Of a DNA stretch of 64,000 bases, positions 1-8,774 are shown in pieces. The notes under the pieces were generated by a model. The model was not told the origin of the DNA. It saw only the letters and a program-made list of their open reading frames with translations, and did not search any database. The stretch is from contig NZ_OY284437.1 of the NCBI RefSeq assembly GCF_958304185.1, positions 240,286 through 304,285 on the forward strand. The letters are read 5' to 3'. How positions within the stretch are numbered: the first letter of the stretch is position 1; every line of letters starts with the position of its first letter. Origin of the DNA: an uncultured Erythrobacter sp. (GTDB lineage Bacteria; Pseudomonadota; Alphaproteobacteria; Sphingomonadales; Sphingomonadaceae). The position numbers were made by a program, and so were the translations under genes.

Positions 1-309
1 GTAACGCACCGTCAAAGTGCCGCCATCCTCATCTTTGTCAAAAGTGCTCGCCGCTCGCGCCCAATAGGCGCGGTCTTCGCTGACGCAGGCGTCATAGTCC
101 GGCCAGCCGCCGGGATAGGCGCTGGCGTTGAGGCCGGTGAGCTTCAGCACCACTTCCTCGCCCGCCTTCGCGCTCACCCGGAAGTGGAACCACTGGAAGA
201 ACTCGGATTCGTGATCGCGCTTGATCGCCAGCCGCGCGGTCGCACCGTCGATCCCGAGCACGTCAATATTGCCGCTATCGAAACCGGCATCGATGAAAAG
301 AGAGGTCAT
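1..309 (-). CDS. M14-type cytosolic carboxypeptidase, N-terminal part (cut by window edge)
   Basis: Only the first 103 codons are visible; the gene runs leftward out of the window. Its ATG shares one base with the TAA of the upstream lipoprotein gene (TAATG), which suggests translational coupling. Visible sequence includes [18 protein letters not shown] and [17 protein letters not shown]. This is the pattern of the N-terminal beta-sandwich domain that precedes the zinc-peptidase domain of M14 cytosolic carboxypeptidases, which trim C-terminal residues from peptides. The HxxE...H zinc ligands lie beyond the edge, so the catalytic part cannot be checked. The family call is from recollection of the N-terminal pattern. 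Confidence 0.75.
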   Translation of the reverse strand, partial: MTSLFIDAGFDSGNIDVLGIDGATARLAIKRDHESEFFQWFHFRVSAKAGEEVVLKLTGLNASAYPGGWPDYDACVSEDRAYWARAASTFDKDEDGGTLTVRY

Positions 310-941
310 TATCGTCCTTGAAGCTTCTTGACGTCGATCGTCACAGTCTCGCCATTGCCACCGGGAAAGTCGTTGAACAACCCGGCGGCGAGTGTGCGGG
401 CGCTGGCATCGAGCTGCGAGTAGGGTGACTTCACCCCGGTTGCGAGCTGCGCGCGGCCTTCCCACAGGGTGGTGCCGTTCGTCTGGCCGATCCGCACCGA
501 CAATTCGGTCATGGTATTGGCGCCTTCACGCCCGCCGCCGAGATTGATGCCGACCCCCATGCCGAGACCTGAACCGAAGCCCCCGGTCTGTCCGCCAACC
601 CCGACGCTGACCGGGCCGCGTTCACGCACGGGAGCGGCGGCAATCGGCGCGCGGGTGGTGCGGATCGCGGCGACCTGCCCGGCAGGTGCGCCTTTCGCGA
701 CCACGGTATAGCCCAGCCGCGCCAGTTCACCGCTGACGGCGGTGGCAAAGGCACTGCGCGCATTTTCGTTTGTCACCTCGTCAGGGAAGGTGATCGCAAT
801 CGTGCCCTGTCCGAGCCCTGCCGGGCTGGGCGCAACAAAGCGCGTGACTTCGACCGGGCCAGTGTAAGGTGTTGTCGCACAAGCCGATAGTGCCAGCGCG
901 GCTGCGGCGGCGATGGGGGAAAATAAGCGGGCAGGCAGCAT
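309..941 (-). CDS. DUF4136-type lipoprotein
   Basis: A 210-residue predicted lipoprotein. The chosen ATG gives [20 protein letters not shown] followed by a lipobox cysteine (LSAC), so an outer-membrane or periplasmic anchor is likely; a longer frame starting at 1040 would bury this signal. The body has a VTRF segment after the lipobox, a glycine-rich middle (about residues 115-145), and a C-terminal part with LWEGRAQL and [11 protein letters not shown]. The same order of motifs recurs in a second lipoprotein at 37501-38169, so the two are paralogues of the DUF4136 family. Biochemical function is unknown. It lies directly upstream of, and overlaps by one base, the carboxypeptidase gene. galE is divergent. 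Confidence 0.7.
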   Translation of the reverse strand: MLPARLFSPIAAAAALALSACATTPYTGPVEVTRFVAPSPAGLGQGTIAITFPDEVTNENARSAFATAVSGELARLGYTVVAKGAPAGQVAAIRTTRAPIAAAPVRERGPVSVGVGGQTGGFGSGLGMGVGINLGGGREGANTMTELSVRIGQTNGTTLWEGRAQLATGVKSPYSQLDASARTLAAGLFNDFPGGNGETVTIDVKKLQGR

Positions 942-1061
942 GGCACAGGTTCCTTTTGTGGCCAGCAGACTATAGGGCGCAGCAGGCCCGGTGCACAGAC
1001 CCGTGTGTGTGTGATCCAGGTTGAGAATTTTGAAGTGCATTGCATGATAGGGCCTTCGTCA

Positions 1062-2069
1062 ATGACCTCTCCCGGCAAACCTTCCGTGCTCGTGACCGGC
1101 GGCGCGGGCTATATCGGCAGTCACGCGGTGCTGGCCTTGCAGGACGCAGGCTGGCCGGTGGCGGTGATAGACAACCTCACCACAGGCTTCCGATTTGCGC
1201 TGCCCGAAGGCGTGCCGCTGTATGAAGGCGATATCGCCGATGCGGACTTGCTGGCGCGGATCTTTGCCGAGCAGGGCACGGGCGCGATCATGCACTTTGC
1301 AGGGTCGATCGTGGTGCCGGAAAGCGTCGCCGATCCGCTGAAGTATTATCACAACAACACCGCCAAAAGCCGCGCGCTGATCGAAGCGGCGGTCACGGCG
1401 GGGGTGCCGCATTTCATCTTCTCCTCGACCGCGGCGACCTATGGCATCCCGGATGTCGCTGCTGTGTCCGAAGATACGCCGCAGCGCCCGATCAACCCCT
1501 ATGGCTGGTCGAAGCTGATGACCGAGCAGATGCTTGCCGATGTCGCGGTGGCCCACCCGCTCAATTTCGGCGTGCTGCGTTACTTCAATGTCGCAGGCGC
1601 CGATCCGCAGGCGCGCAGCGGGCAGTCGACCGCCGGTGCAACCCATCTCATCAAGGTCGCGATTGAGGCAGCATTGGGGATGCGCGAATCGGTGAGCGTG
1701 TTCGGCACCGATTATGCCACACCCGATGGCACCGGGGTGCGCGACTATATCCATGTCAGCGATCTGGCAGCCGCCCATGTGCTGACGCTGGAGGCGCTGA
1801 TTGCTGATCCCGCACGCTCGCTGACCATGAATTGCGGCTATGGTCGGGGGTTCTCGGTGAACGAGGTGCTCGACGCGGTCGACCGGGTGACGAATCGCAA
1901 GCTCGACCGCCGGATCGAAGGCCGCCGCGCAGGCGATCCCGATTCGCTGATTTCCAACCCCGCGCGGCTGAAGCAGACGCTTGGATGGCAGCCTGCCCAT
2001 GCCGAACTCGACACGATCATCGCCCATGCACTGGCGTGGGAGCGCAAATTGCGCGATTTGCGGCCCTGA
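1062..2069 (+). CDS. galE: UDP-glucose 4-epimerase
   Basis: A 335-residue cytosolic SDR-family enzyme that interconverts UDP-glucose and UDP-galactose for polysaccharide synthesis. It has the NAD-binding motif VTGGAGYIGSH near the N-terminus, the substrate serine region FSSTAATYG, the catalytic NPYGWSK (YxxxK), and the GalE-typical VRDYIHVSDLA. I chose ATG 1062 because the protein then begins eight residues before the Rossmann beta strand; ATG 1044 (MIGPSS...) is an alternative. It stands alone, divergent from the lipoprotein gene and upstream of rpmJ. Length is normal for the family. Confidence 0.93.
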   Translation: MTSPGKPSVLVTGGAGYIGSHAVLALQDAGWPVAVIDNLTTGFRFALPEGVPLYEGDIADADLLARIFAEQGTGAIMHFAGSIVVPESVADPLKYYHNNTAKSRALIEAAVTAGVPHFIFSSTAATYGIPDVAAVSEDTPQRPINPYGWSKLMTEQMLADVAVAHPLNFGVLRYFNVAGADPQARSGQSTAGATHLIKVAIEAALGMRESVSVFGTDYATPDGTGVRDYIHVSDLAAAHVLTLEALIADPARSLTMNCGYGRGFSVNEVLDAVDRVTNRKLDRRIEGRRAGDPDSLISNPARLKQTLGWQPAHAELDTIIAHALAWERKLRDLRP

Positions 2070-2085
2070 CAGGGGCAGGTTCGCA

Positions 2086-2114
2086 TTGACGCCGCAGACC
2101 GGTGTCGCTAACGG
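2086..2114 (+). promoter_or_regulatory. Candidate sigma-70 promoter of rpmJ
   Basis: TTGACG at 2086-2091 and TAACGG at 2109-2114 are separated by exactly 17 bases, 63 bases before the rpmJ start. The rpmH promoter candidate at 9766-9794 has the same -10 hexamer and spacing, which supports both. Not experimentally defined. Confidence 0.4.
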
Positions 2115-2176
2115 CAGCCTTCGATTTAACGCGCGTCGGCCCTGTCCGGCGCGCTTCTCTTTTGGAAACAAGCGCC

Positions 2177-2302
2177 ATGAAGATCGTCAATAGCCTGAAG
2201 TCGCTGAAGGGCCGTCACCGCGATAACCGCGTGATCCGTCGTCGCGGCCGCACCTATGTGATCAACAAGACCGACCGTCGCTTCAAGGCCCGCCAGGGCT
2301 GA
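2177..2302 (+). CDS. rpmJ: 50S ribosomal protein L36 (type with 41 residues)
   Basis: A 41-residue basic protein starting [17 protein letters not shown] and containing [20 protein letters not shown]. This is the longer bacterial L36 form (ykgO-like) that lacks the zinc-binding cysteines of the classical L36; no Cys is present here. It is a component of the large ribosomal subunit. The frame is open further upstream, but L36 family alignment places the start at ATG 2177. It has its own promoter candidate and a hairpin downstream. Confidence 0.93.
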   Translation: MKIVNSLKSLKGRHRDNRVIRRRGRTYVINKTDRRFKARQG

Positions 2303-2340
2303 ACGGCGCGGCTGCCCGGCATGGGCGGCTGATGAATTTG

Positions 2341-2380
2341 GCGGCCCGCCTCCTTACCGGAGCGCGGGCCGCAGTCATTT
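2341..2380 (+). terminator. Hairpin after rpmJ, possible terminator
   Basis: GCGGCCCGC (2341-2349) and GCGGGCCGC (2364-2372) form a perfect 9-bp stem with a 14-base loop, followed by AGTCATTT. The T tract is weak, so intrinsic termination is plausible rather than certain. Confidence 0.45.
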
Positions 2381-2404
2381 GGGGCTAAGAGGTTCGGAGT
2401 TGTG

Positions 2405-3007
2405 ATGCGCAAAGCCGTGGTGTTCGATGTCGGGCGGGTGCTGTTCGAATGGCAGCTGGCTGCACTGTTCGAAAAGCTGATCGACGACCGGGACGAGCTC
2501 GACTGGTTCCTCGCCAATGTCGTGACCGAGGAATGGCATTTCGAGCATGACCGCGGCCGTGCGCTGGCGGACATGGTGCCGGAACGGATCGCGCAGTTCC
2601 CCGCGTACGAATCGCACATCAATGCTTATGCGACCCGCTTCAACGAAACTGTGCCGGGGCCTGTGCCGGGTTCGCACGCCATCGTCGAGCGTTTGGCGGA
2701 GGCTGGCGTGCCGCTGTTCTGCCTGACCAATTTTGGTGACGAGTTCTGGCAGCTGTTCCGCCCGACCCAGCCGATCTTCGATCACTTCGAGGACATCATC
2801 GTCTCAGGCGTCGAGAAAATCGCCAAGCCCGAACCGCGCATCTACGAAATCGTCGAGCAGCGCAGCGGGCGCGCGGGCGCGAACCTGTTCTTCACCGACG
2901 ACAACCCCGCCAACATCGCAGCCGCCAAAGCGCGCGGCTGGGACGCGCACCTGTTCACCGATGCGGCGAGCCTTGAGGCGCAGCTGGTCGCGGCAGGATT
3001 GTTGTAA
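2405..3007 (+). CDS. HAD-superfamily hydrolase, subfamily IA
   Basis: A 200-residue protein with the HAD motif I FDVGRVLFEW at the N-terminus, in the DxGxV form used by the YihX/haloacid dehalogenase-like branch. Motif II is CLTNFG near residue 105, motif III lysine lies in EKIAKPEPRIYE, and motif IV is FFTDDNPANIAAA. All four catalytic elements are present, so it is probably an active phosphatase or dehalogenase, but the substrate cannot be read from sequence. ATG 2405 directly follows an in-frame GTG at 2402 that could also serve as start. It is followed by an inverted repeat in the convergent gap to the next gene. Confidence 0.8.
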   Translation: MRKAVVFDVGRVLFEWQLAALFEKLIDDRDELDWFLANVVTEEWHFEHDRGRALADMVPERIAQFPAYESHINAYATRFNETVPGPVPGSHAIVERLAEAGVPLFCLTNFGDEFWQLFRPTQPIFDHFEDIIVSGVEKIAKPEPRIYEIVEQRSGRAGANLFFTDDNPANIAAAKARGWDAHLFTDAASLEAQLVAAGLL

Positions 3008-3025
3008 TCGGCCAGCCCTCTCGTC

Positions 3026-3121
3026 CGTTCGTCCTGAGCTTGTCGAAGGACTGAATTTTCTGGCGACCTTGAGCAGCCCGCCAAATTGAAGGACGGCCCT
3101 TCGACAAGCTCAGGGCGAACG
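3026..3121. repeat. Intergenic inverted repeat
   Basis: Arm 1 (3026-3050, core CCTGAGCTTGTCGAAGG) is the near-perfect reverse complement of arm 2 (3097-3121, core CCTTCGACAAGCTCAGG), with a 46-base spacer. It sits between two convergent genes and could act as a bidirectional terminator. This core is a widespread intergenic repeat in proteobacterial genomes (recollection). Confidence 0.75.
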
Positions 3122-3251
3122 GGTTTCAGAACTCTGTTCTACTATACAAAACCCCCGGTCACGCTCTGGGGAAAGCGCGCCGGGGGTCGTGGAGCTCTGT
3201 CACGGCGGGAGAGGAGGGCCGTGCAGAGAGGGACTTGGTGTCAGGCCGAAA

Positions 3252-3596
3252 TCAGCCGTTGCACTTGGCCAGTTCTTCAGCGGCCATTTCCTGACCATCG
3301 ACCTTGAAGGTCGCGATTTCGCCGAACTTGCGGTTCAGGCCGCGGCACACGCGCAGCGGGCGAGCGGTGGTCTTGCCGGCAACGCAGGTCGCGTCCTTGC
3401 AGGCCCAGGCGACGCCATCGGCGACAGCCTTAGTTTCGCTTGCCGGGGCGGACAGCGTGGCGTGGTAATAGGTGGTGCCAGCCGCTTGAAGCGGGGCAGC
3501 GCCGGTGGCGACGCCGAAGCTGAGGCCGGTGTAAACCAGCGCCGAGGCGAGGACGGCGAGCTTGCTGCCGCGCGAAAGGGAGAGGGTGTTGATCAT
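3252..3596 (-). CDS. Small exported protein, CC_3452 family
   Basis: A 114-residue protein with an N-terminal signal sequence (about residues 13-39, ending LQAAGTTYYHA). The mature part contains GVAWACKDATCVAGK, then RPLRVCRGLNRKFGE and ends ELAKCNG. The four cysteines could form two disulfides in the periplasm. The pattern matches the small secreted CC_3452-type family of Caulobacterales and Sphingomonadales; the name is a recollection and the function is unknown. It is divergent from the HxlR regulator, and the gap between them carries several TGCAAC/GTTGC elements. Confidence 0.7.
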   Translation of the reverse strand: MINTLSLSRGSKLAVLASALVYTGLSFGVATGAAPLQAAGTTYYHATLSAPASETKAVADGVAWACKDATCVAGKTTARPLRVCRGLNRKFGEIATFKVDGQEMAAEELAKCNG

Positions 3597-3664
3597 CGGG
3601 GTATCCTTTGCCTGTTGCCTTGAAGGGGGAGTGCCCCTGTGGTCTCAATCACTTTATCTTGCAA

Positions 3665-3729
3665 TGCAACATTTCGATTCGAAACCGGTTGCTATTCGCT
3701 ACCTAACCAACTAGGTTGCGGGTTGCAAC
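3665..3729. promoter_or_regulatory. Candidate operator with repeated TGCAAC/GTTGC elements
   Basis: TGCAAC at 3665-3670, GTTGC at 3688-3692 and 3715-3719, and the 8-bp palindrome GTTGCAAC at 3722-3729 lie in the gap between the small exported protein gene and the HxlR gene. Clustered half-sites between divergent genes suggest autoregulation by the HxlR protein. Inference only. Confidence 0.35.
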
Positions 3730-3804
3730 TGAAAACTGAAATTTTTTTGTGAGGCCGCCAAAAAGCGGTTACACATCACCCCGGAAGGGGAAGGGACACG
3801 ACCT

Positions 3805-4359
3805 ATGGGTGATTTGAGAGAACCGCTGCGCGAACTTATCGAATGCGGCTTGCCGCAAGCGCTGGAGGTGATGGGTGAACGCTGGTCGTTCATGATCCTG
3901 CGGGCAAGTTTCAACGGTCTCAAACACTTCGAGGAATTTCTGAGCGAGCTCGGAATTGCCCGTAACATCCTTTCCAACCGCCTCGCCAAGCTGGTCGAGC
4001 ATGGGATTCTCAAGCGCGAACCTTGCGCTGATGATCGCCGGAAGATCGAATATCGCCTGACCGAAAAGGGCTTCGATTTGCTCCCGGCGATGCTGGCTTT
4101 GCGCCAGTGGGGGCAGAAATACGGCAGCGAAATCGTGGTCGAGGATCCGGTGCTGGTCGACGAACGGGACCGTTTGCCGATCGGCCCGGTCTCGATCCTC
4201 GCGCATGACGGGCGTATTCTCGGCCATCAGGACCTGTGGCTGACGCGTCCCGCCAACCTCGGCCGCCGCGCCGATGGCACCATCGCGACCCCCGGTGCGG
4301 CACTCGGTAAGGGCGATGTGGTCGATCTGGCCGAAGCCAAGGCGGCTGCCGCGCGATAA
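3805..4359 (+). CDS. HxlR-type winged-helix transcriptional regulator
   Basis: A 184-residue cytosolic DNA-binding protein. The HxlR pattern is clear: VMGERWSFMILRASF, then HFEEFLSELGIARNILSNRL (recognition helix region) and the wing RRKIEYRLTEKGFDLLPAM, all within residues 20-95. The C-terminal 75 residues are longer than in minimal HxlR proteins and could hold an extra sensing or dimer region. A purine-rich stretch (GGAAGGGGAAGGG) precedes the ATG. It faces the small exported protein gene across repeated TGCAAC elements, its likely target region. Confidence 0.85.
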   Translation: MGDLREPLRELIECGLPQALEVMGERWSFMILRASFNGLKHFEEFLSELGIARNILSNRLAKLVEHGILKREPCADDRRKIEYRLTEKGFDLLPAMLALRQWGQKYGSEIVVEDPVLVDERDRLPIGPVSILAHDGRILGHQDLWLTRPANLGRRADGTIATPGAALGKGDVVDLAEAKAAAAR

Positions 4360-4421
4360 TCCGTCGATAGCGCGCCCGTCTCGGGTGCCTTCGCCGCGTT
4401 TGATCGGCTAGGGCCGCGGCC

Positions 4422-6215
4422 ATGAGCGTGGTCGCCCCTCCCGAATGTCATGAAGTCCTGCGCCGCACCTTCGGCTTTCCCGCCTTTCGCGGGCAGCAGG
4501 AGGCGGTCATCAGCCGGGTCATGGCGGGCGCGCATACCCTCGCGCTGATGCCGACCGGTGCGGGCAAGAGCCTGTGCTATCAGGTCCCGGCCCTGGCGCG
4601 CACAGGCACCGCAATAGTCATCTCCCCGCTGATCGCGCTGATGCACGACCAGATCCGCTCAGCCAGCGCAGCGGGCATCCGCGCCGCTTCGATGACGTCG
4701 GCCGACAGCGATAACGCCGCCACCGCCGAGGCTTTCCGCAACGGCGCACTCGATCTGCTCTATGTCGCCCCCGAACGCGCTGCGACCTCCGGCTTTCAGG
4801 CGCTGCTGGAGCGCGCGCAAATCGCGCTGTTCGCCATTGATGAAGCGCATTGCGTCTCGGAATGGGGGCATGACTTCCGCCCCGATTACCGGATGCTGCG
4901 TCCGGTGCTCGACCGTTTCCCGGATGTGCCGAGGCTCGCGCTGACTGCCACCGCGGATCAGGCGACGCGGGTGGATATTCTGCGCCAGCTCGGCATCCCG
5001 GACGCGGGCCTGATCGTCGCCGGATTCGACCGCCCCAATATCCGCTACGCCATAACCCCGCGCGACAATGGTCCGCGCCAGATCACCGATCTCCTCGCAC
5101 GGATGGAAGGCGCAGGCATCGTCTATGCGCCAAGCCGCAAGGCGACCGAGGACATCGCCGCCCAGATCGCCCGCACGGGGCGCGAGGCGGCGTTCTATCA
5201 CGCGGGGCTGGAGCCGGAACGCCGTGCGGCGGTGCAGGCGCAGTTCGTCGCGTCCGAAAGCATGGTGATGGTCGCGACCATCGCGTTTGGCATGGGGATC
5301 GACAAGCCCGACGTCCGCTTCGTCATCCACGCCGGGCTGCCCAAGTCGATCGAGGCCTATTATCAGGAAACCGGCCGCGCCGGGCGCGATGGCGACCCGG
5401 CCGAGGCGCATCTGTTCTGGGGCGTCAGCGATTTTGCCCGCGCGCGCCAATGGCTCGGCGATGTCGAGCCCGAACGGCTGGCGGGCGAGCAGGCGCGGCT
5501 CAACACGCTGGCGCAGCTGGTCGAGGCGCCTGATTGCCGCCGCGCGATCCTGCTCAAGCACTTCGGCGAGCACCCGCCTGCGCAGTGCGGCAACTGCGAC
5601 AATTGCGATAATCCGCCGCAGGTGGTCGACGCGAGCGAGCTGGCGCGCAAGCTGCTGTCAGCCGTCTATCGCACCGGGCAGAGCTTCGGCATCGGCCATA
5701 TCGAAAAGGTGCTGATCGGGCAGAGCGACGAGCGGATCACCACGCGCGGGCATGACACGCTGTCGGTGTTCGGCATCGTCGGCTCGGGCGAGGCGGCTTT
5801 GCTCCGCCCGCTGACGCGCACATTGGTGGCAAGGGGTATGCTGGCGGCGACCGAGCATGGCGGGCTGATGCTCGGCCCCGAAGCGCGCGCCGTGCTGAAA
5901 GGCGAGGCCGGAGTCAGCATCGCCGAGCCACCCGTCCGCGCCCGCCGTAGTCGCCGCTCCCGCAGTGGCGGGGACGTACCCAACCCGATCGGAAGCCCGC
6001 TGTTCGAAGCGCTGCGGAACAAGCGCAAGGCACTCGCCAGTGAGCACGGCATCCCGGCCTATGTCATCTTCCACGATTCGGTGCTGCGCGACATGGCGAA
6101 CCAGTGCCCCGAAACGCTTGCCGAACTGGGCGGGATCGCGGGTGTGGGGGCGAAAAAGCTAGAGACGTGGGGGCCGGATTTCATCGCCGTGGTGCGGGAC
6201 CACCCGAGCGGTTAG
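4422..6215 (+). CDS. recQ: ATP-dependent DNA helicase RecQ
   Basis: A 597-residue 3'-5' superfamily 2 helicase for recombination and fork repair. It has Walker A MPTGAGKS (residues 43-50), the DEAH box IDEAHCVSEWG, SAT-like ALTATAD, and motif VI QETGRAGRDG. The RecQ zinc-binding cysteines are at about residues 372-395 (CRR...CGNCDNC). An RQC winged helix follows, then a C-terminal HRDC domain (about 520-597: PLFEALRNKRKALA, IAGVGAKKLETWG). All family domains are present. Its stop overlaps the stop of the convergent TonB-like gene by a few bases. Confidence 0.96.
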   Translation: MSVVAPPECHEVLRRTFGFPAFRGQQEAVISRVMAGAHTLALMPTGAGKSLCYQVPALARTGTAIVISPLIALMHDQIRSASAAGIRAASMTSADSDNAATAEAFRNGALDLLYVAPERAATSGFQALLERAQIALFAIDEAHCVSEWGHDFRPDYRMLRPVLDRFPDVPRLALTATADQATRVDILRQLGIPDAGLIVAGFDRPNIRYAITPRDNGPRQITDLLARMEGAGIVYAPSRKATEDIAAQIARTGREAAFYHAGLEPERRAAVQAQFVASESMVMVATIAFGMGIDKPDVRFVIHAGLPKSIEAYYQETGRAGRDGDPAEAHLFWGVSDFARARQWLGDVEPERLAGEQARLNTLAQLVEAPDCRRAILLKHFGEHPPAQCGNCDNCDNPPQVVDASELARKLLSAVYRTGQSFGIGHIEKVLIGQSDERITTRGHDTLSVFGIVGSGEAALLRPLTRTLVARGMLAATEHGGLMLGPEARAVLKGEAGVSIAEPPVRARRSRRSRSGGDVPNPIGSPLFEALRNKRKALASEHGIPAYVIFHDSVLRDMANQCPETLAELGGIAGVGAKKLETWGPDFIAVVRDHPSG

Positions 6216-7051
6216 CGCGGCGCCTTGCGAATAGTATAATCGATCCGGATTCGCACCCATGATCCGAACTGTTCGCGGCCATTGACCCGCGCCGGGCGCA
6301 CGCGGAACCGCCATGCGGCAGCCAGCACCGCGCGGCCCATCATTGAACCTTGCGGTCCTTCGCTCTCCAGCACGCAATCCTCGACATAGTAGCCCGCCAC
6401 GGTCTTGCAGGCGATCAGCGCATAGCCGGGGCCGTTCGCGGTGGAGAGGTATCCGGCAAGCTCCTGATCGGTCGGTTCGCGATACCAACGCGCGGCGTAG
6501 AGCGGCTCGCCATTGGGCGCGGTGCCGACGCGCTGGCTGTCACCGGCGGTGCGCGGGTTGCCCGTATCGGCCGGGCCATAGGACCGGTTCGGATTGATCC
6601 GCGCGCCGATCTTGGGCTTGGGACTGGCTTGTGGCTGGGGCTGTTGCTGGGGTTGCTGCTGCTGCGGCGCAGGCTCTGGCGCGGGGCTCGGGTTGATCGC
6701 CAGCGGGGAAGGGCGCAGCGGCTCGGGGGCGAGTTCTTGCTCGGTCACCGGCGGCGAAGGGGTGTTGGGCGCGGCGGCGCTTGCGCTTTCGGGCTCGGCA
6801 GGGGCTTTCGGCTCGGGCGGGGCGGCGAATTCGATCGCGGTCATGGTCACGATCTCGCGCGCGTCATCCTCCCCGGCGAATTGCTGGCCGAGCGTCAGGA
6901 GCAGCAGCAGGATCAGCGCCTCGAGCGCGAACGCAATCGCGAGACTCGCCAGCTTTCGGCGTCGCGGCGTATCGCGCACCGCTTGCCACAGCGCGGCCAC
7001 TCCGCGCGGCTGTTCCGCCGCCAATGCTAAAGGATCGTCCGAAATCGCCAA
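6212..7051 (-). CDS. TonB-like single-pass membrane protein
   Basis: A 279-residue protein with one N-terminal membrane segment (about residues 34-56, LASLAIAFALEALILLLLL), a long Pro/Gln/Ala-rich stretch (about 75-150, including QQQQPQQQPQPQ), and a C-terminal globular part ending VNGREQFGSWVRIRIDYTI. That layout matches TonB-like energy transducers, which span the periplasm to outer-membrane receptors. No exbB/exbD genes or receptor lie nearby, so the partner is unknown. The C-terminal domain resembles TonB only loosely. It overlaps recQ tail to tail and is downstream of comM on the same strand. Confidence 0.65.
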   Translation of the reverse strand: MAISDDPLALAAEQPRGVAALWQAVRDTPRRRKLASLAIAFALEALILLLLLTLGQQFAGEDDAREIVTMTAIEFAAPPEPKAPAEPESASAAAPNTPSPPVTEQELAPEPLRPSPLAINPSPAPEPAPQQQQPQQQPQPQASPKPKIGARINPNRSYGPADTGNPRTAGDSQRVGTAPNGEPLYAARWYREPTDQELAGYLSTANGPGYALIACKTVAGYYVEDCVLESEGPQGSMMGRAVLAAAWRFRVRPARVNGREQFGSWVRIRIDYTIRKAPR

Positions 7052-7099
7052 TGCGCCTTTGCGTCGGCCGGGAGGGGGAGCCGGCCTCGGGAGCGCTCC

Positions 7100-8590
7100 T
7101 TAACCGGTCATCAGCCGATAGGATAGCGCCTCGGCAATGTGGACGCGGCCAACCGTTTCGGCCCCGGCCAGATCGGCGACGGTGCGGGCAACGCGCAGCA
7201 TCCGGGTGTAACCGCGCGCGGACAGACGCAGCTTCTCGGCAGCTTGGAATAGCAACTTGCGCCCGGCTTCATCGGGGGTGGCGTAGTGTTCGAGCCGCTC
7301 GCCTTCCAGTTCGGCGTTCGACCGCACCCCGCGAGCCACCTGCCGCGCGCGGGCGGCAGTGACGCGGTTTGCCACTTCGGCGCTGTCCTCGGCAGGCGGC
7401 GGGAGCGCCATGTCCAATGCACTGACCGCGCCGACATGGACGTGGAGGTCGATCCGGTCGAGCAGTGGGCCGGACAACCGCGCCTGATAATCGCCGACGC
7501 AACGCGGGTACTTATTGCAGTTCTTCGTCGGATCACCGGCATATCCGCAGCGACACGGGTTCATCGCGGCGACCAGCTGCACGCGCGCGGGGAAGGTCAC
7601 ATGGGCATTGGCGCGGGCGACATCGACCTGCCCGGTCTCCAGCGGCTGGCGCAGCGAATCGAGCACCGGGCGCTGGAATTCGGGCAATTCGTCAAGGAAC
7701 AGCACGCCCAGATGCGCCAAGCTGACCTCTCCGGGCCGCACCTTGAGCCCGCCGCCGGTCAGCGCGGCCATGCTCGCCGAATGATGCGGCGCGCGGAACG
7801 GACGGGCGCGGCTGATGCGTCCGGCCTCCAGCGTGCCCGCGACCGATTGCACCATCGACACCTCCAGCGCCTCGGCTGGCGTCAGGTTGGGAAGGATGCC
7901 GGGGAGGCAGCTCGCCAGCAGGCTCTTGCCTGAGCCCGGCGGGCCGACCATCAGCAGGTTGTGCCCGCCCGCCGCCGCGATCTCCAAGGCGCGCTTGGCG
8001 GTTTCCTGCCCTTTCACCTGCTTCAGATCATTGCCGCTGACCGCCTCGGCCACCGCGCCGCGCGCGGGCTCGGGCAGGACGAGCGAGCCTTTGAGGTGCC
8101 CCAACAGGCTCGTCAGATCGCGCGGAGCCAGCACCGGCACCCCGCTCGCCCAGCGTGCCTCGGGCCCTTGTTCGGCGGGGCAGATCAGGCCGGCGCCCGT
8201 TTCGCTGGCATGGAGCGCGGCGATCAACACGCCGGGGCTGGCGACCACCCGGCCATCCAGCGCCAGTTCGCCCACCGCGATCCAATCAACCAGCTGCTCG
8301 GCATCGGTCACGCCCATCGCTGCAAGCAGGGCGAGCGCGATCGGAAGGTCGTAATGCGATCCGTCTTTGGGCAGGTCGGCGGGGGAGAGGTTAACCGTGA
8401 TCCGTTTGGGCGGCATGGCCAGCCCCATCGCCGACAAGGCCGCCTGCACCCGCTCGCGGCTCTCGCTGACCGCCTTGTCCGCCAGACCCACCACATTGAA
8501 TCGCGGCAGACCGGGGCCGACGTGACACTGCACCTCCACGGCGCGCGCCTCCAGCCCGAGATAGGCAACCGTCCTCACCAGCGCGACCAT
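7100..8590 (-). CDS. comM: YifB/ComM family Mg-chelatase-like AAA ATPase
   Basis: A 496-residue ATPase. The N-terminal ChlI-type domain begins MVALVRTVAYLGLEARAVEV and includes RFNVVGLADKAVSESRERVQ. The AAA core has Walker A VGPPGSGKSLLAS at about residue 215 and Walker B LGVLFLDELPEF. A cysteine cluster CRCGYAGDPTKNCNKYPRC follows, as in the family, and the C-terminal part is Mg_chelatase_C. ComM is a hexameric helicase that promotes branch migration during natural transformation; here that role is by homology. It is followed by the TonB-like gene, 48 bases apart on the same strand. Confidence 0.93.
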   Translation of the reverse strand: MVALVRTVAYLGLEARAVEVQCHVGPGLPRFNVVGLADKAVSESRERVQAALSAMGLAMPPKRITVNLSPADLPKDGSHYDLPIALALLAAMGVTDAEQLVDWIAVGELALDGRVVASPGVLIAALHASETGAGLICPAEQGPEARWASGVPVLAPRDLTSLLGHLKGSLVLPEPARGAVAEAVSGNDLKQVKGQETAKRALEIAAAGGHNLLMVGPPGSGKSLLASCLPGILPNLTPAEALEVSMVQSVAGTLEAGRISRARPFRAPHHSASMAALTGGGLKVRPGEVSLAHLGVLFLDELPEFQRPVLDSLRQPLETGQVDVARANAHVTFPARVQLVAAMNPCRCGYAGDPTKNCNKYPRCVGDYQARLSGPLLDRIDLHVHVGAVSALDMALPPPAEDSAEVANRVTAARARQVARGVRSNAELEGERLEHYATPDEAGRKLLFQAAEKLRLSARGYTRMLRVARTVADLAGAETVGRVHIAEALSYRLMTG

Positions 8591-8774
8591 TTGCGACCCC
8601 TACCCACCCCTGCGGCAGGATTGTGCAGGTTTTGCAGTCGCTTGTCGAGCGGTTCGCGGATCGGCCGCGCGTTTCCCTACGCGATCCAAGCGCGCCCCTC
8701 CGCACGAATGCTAAGGTATTTTTAAAGCATAAATCTTGGCGAATTGGCAGGCGGCGCGGGGTGACAAGGGCGGC

